From contig JBDNFP010000296.1 in assembly GCA_041689775.1 (NCBI GenBank), positions 1 to 6,959 on the forward strand: a stretch of 6,959 nucleotides of DNA, given 5' to 3'. This document shows, piece after piece, positions 6,076 to 6,959 of this stretch (the stretch's first letter is position 1; the number at the start of each line of letters is the position of its first letter). The stretch comes from JBDNFP01 sp041689775. GTDB lineage: Bacteria; Bacteroidota; Bacteroidia; Cytophagales; Spirosomataceae. A program made the translations under genes and the position numbers. The notes below the pieces were generated by a model. That model worked only from the letters and a program-made list of their open reading frames with translations. It was not told the DNA's origin and did not search any database.

Positions 6076-6957
6076 ATGAAGCACTTTCTGATTGCTTTCT
6101 TACTTTTTGGTACTCTCTCTTACGCCCAGCAGCCTCCCAAGGTCCTTATAGTGACGGCGCACCCCGACGATGAAACGTCTTTTCCGGTAACGGTTTTCAA
6201 AATCACCCACGATTTGAAAGGTACCGTAGATTTGGCCCTGATGACCGATGCGCAGGGCGGCTTTAACGGCTCTGAGTTGGGTTCTGTTTACTACGGTTAT
6301 TCGCTCACTGACTCCGTGGTTGGGCGCGAGCGCCTACCCGCGATCCGTAAACAAGAATTAATGAACGCCGGAAAAATCATGGGGATTCGGAACTACTTCT
6401 TTTTTGATCAAAAAGATGATCTCTATACCCAGGACGAAAAACCTTATGCGGGTGGCCAACTTTGGGATGTTGCCTATATTCAAAAAAGACTGGACCAGAT
6501 TTTATCCAAGGAGAATTATGACTTTATTTTTGTGCTCCTGCCCCATAGCGAGCAACACGGCCACCACAAAACGGCCAGCCTGATGGCACTAAGAGCAGCG
6601 CAACGCTACCAAGGAACCAAGAAACCTATCGTGCTGGCGGGTGGCTGGGTAGTGACGGGAAATACCCCCATGCACTTCGAGCAATTGGAAGGCTATCCGG
6701 AAACCCGTATTCTGAAAGAGGCACCCGTGTTTACCTTTAATCGATCCGTAAAATTTGGTCACCGTGATTTATTGACCTACAAAATCGTATCCGATTGGGT
6801 CATCGCTGAGTATAAGTCACAGGGTGATGTGCAAGAGAACCTAATTCACAGGGGCGACGTGGAAACCTTCCGGTACTTTGCCATCAACCCCAAGGAGGGT
6901 GTTGCCAAAACCCAAGCCTTGTTTGATGCACTCAAAGCCACGCCGTACCCTCACTAA
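6076..6957 (+). CDS. Exported PIG-L/LmbE-family zinc deacetylase
   Basis: The 293-residue protein begins with a Sec signal peptide, MKHFLIAFLLFGTLSYA, probably cleaved before Gln18, so the enzyme should act in the periplasm or outside. The mature part starts with the family hallmark VTAHPDDE (26-33): His29 and Asp32 are expected zinc ligands and Asp31 the catalytic base. The third ligand is in PHSEQHGHHKT (156-166), most likely His164. Members remove acetyl groups from N-acetylglucosamine-type sugars (PIG-L, MshB, BshB) or related amides; the exported Bacteroidota forms are largely uncharacterised, so the substrate is unknown. The short gap after the dehydrogenase gene, with no terminator or promoter-like sequence, suggests co-transcription. 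The gene is complete, with TAA two bases before the window's end. It is not the cytoplasmic bacillithiol enzyme, given the signal peptide. Confidence 0.85.
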   Translation: MKHFLIAFLLFGTLSYAQQPPKVLIVTAHPDDETSFPVTVFKITHDLKGTVDLALMTDAQGGFNGSELGSVYYGYSLTDSVVGRERLPAIRKQELMNAGKIMGIRNYFFFDQKDDLYTQDEKPYAGGQLWDVAYIQKRLDQILSKENYDFIFVLLPHSEQHGHHKTASLMALRAAQRYQGTKKPIVLAGGWVVTGNTPMHFEQLEGYPETRILKEAPVFTFNRSVKFGHRDLLTYKIVSDWVIAEYKSQGDVQENLIHRGDVETFRYFAINPKEGVAKTQALFDALKATPYPH

Positions 6958-6959
6958 AC

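Overview
This 6959-base window looks like chromosome from a Cytophagales-type member of the Bacteroidota (Spirosoma/Dyadobacter-like). The reasons are the protein styles (an exported CarboxypepD_reg-like protein, a Bacteroidota-type Crp/Fnr fragment, a stand-alone heptose-7-phosphate kinase), the near absence of strong Shine-Dalgarno sequences, and one good match to the Bacteroidota promoter pattern (TTTG, then TAnnTTTG). The taxonomic placement is inference from general recognition, not from a search.

Layout from left to right. Positions 1-192 are one end of an IS5-family insertion sequence whose transposase (minus strand, only the first 41 residues visible) runs off the left edge. Next to its end lies a Crp/Fnr-family regulator gene (minus strand, 375-377 start) that the element has cut: host bases TA and the first IS base G together make an in-frame TAG, so only about 61 residues remain. 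A minus-strand gene for an exported protein with a carboxypeptidase-regulatory-like domain follows (420-1556). The region 1557-1954 between divergent genes holds a 55-bp, nearly self-complementary element flanked by TAA on both sides; its ends resemble the IS end at 192, so it is probably a MITE. Then come a two-domain phosphotransferase/kinase gene (1955-3535, plus), a convergent heptose-7-phosphate kinase gene (3568-4554, minus), a 288-base divergent regulatory region with a probable promoter and a perfect 6+6 palindrome, an ACAD10/11-like acyl-CoA dehydrogenase gene (4843-6060, plus) and, 15 bases later, an exported PIG-L/LmbE-type zinc deacetylase gene (6076-6957, plus).

How they fit together. 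Most genes are accessory or housekeeping metabolism with no obvious single pathway. The acyl-CoA dehydrogenase and the deacetylase are probably co-transcribed. The heptose kinase belongs to ADP-heptose synthesis for the outer-membrane lipopolysaccharide core. The phosphotransferase-like protein lies one gene away from an ACAD10/11-like dehydrogenase; in animal ACAD10/11 a phosphotransferase domain and a dehydrogenase domain are fused, but here the phosphotransferase belongs to a different subfamily and an opposite-strand gene separates the two, so a functional link is weak.

I see no defence system, CRISPR array, rRNA, tRNA or phage genes. The most noteworthy things are the two IS5-type footprints: the regulator killed by a junction-made stop codon and the palindromic MITE-like element upstream of the exported-protein gene.
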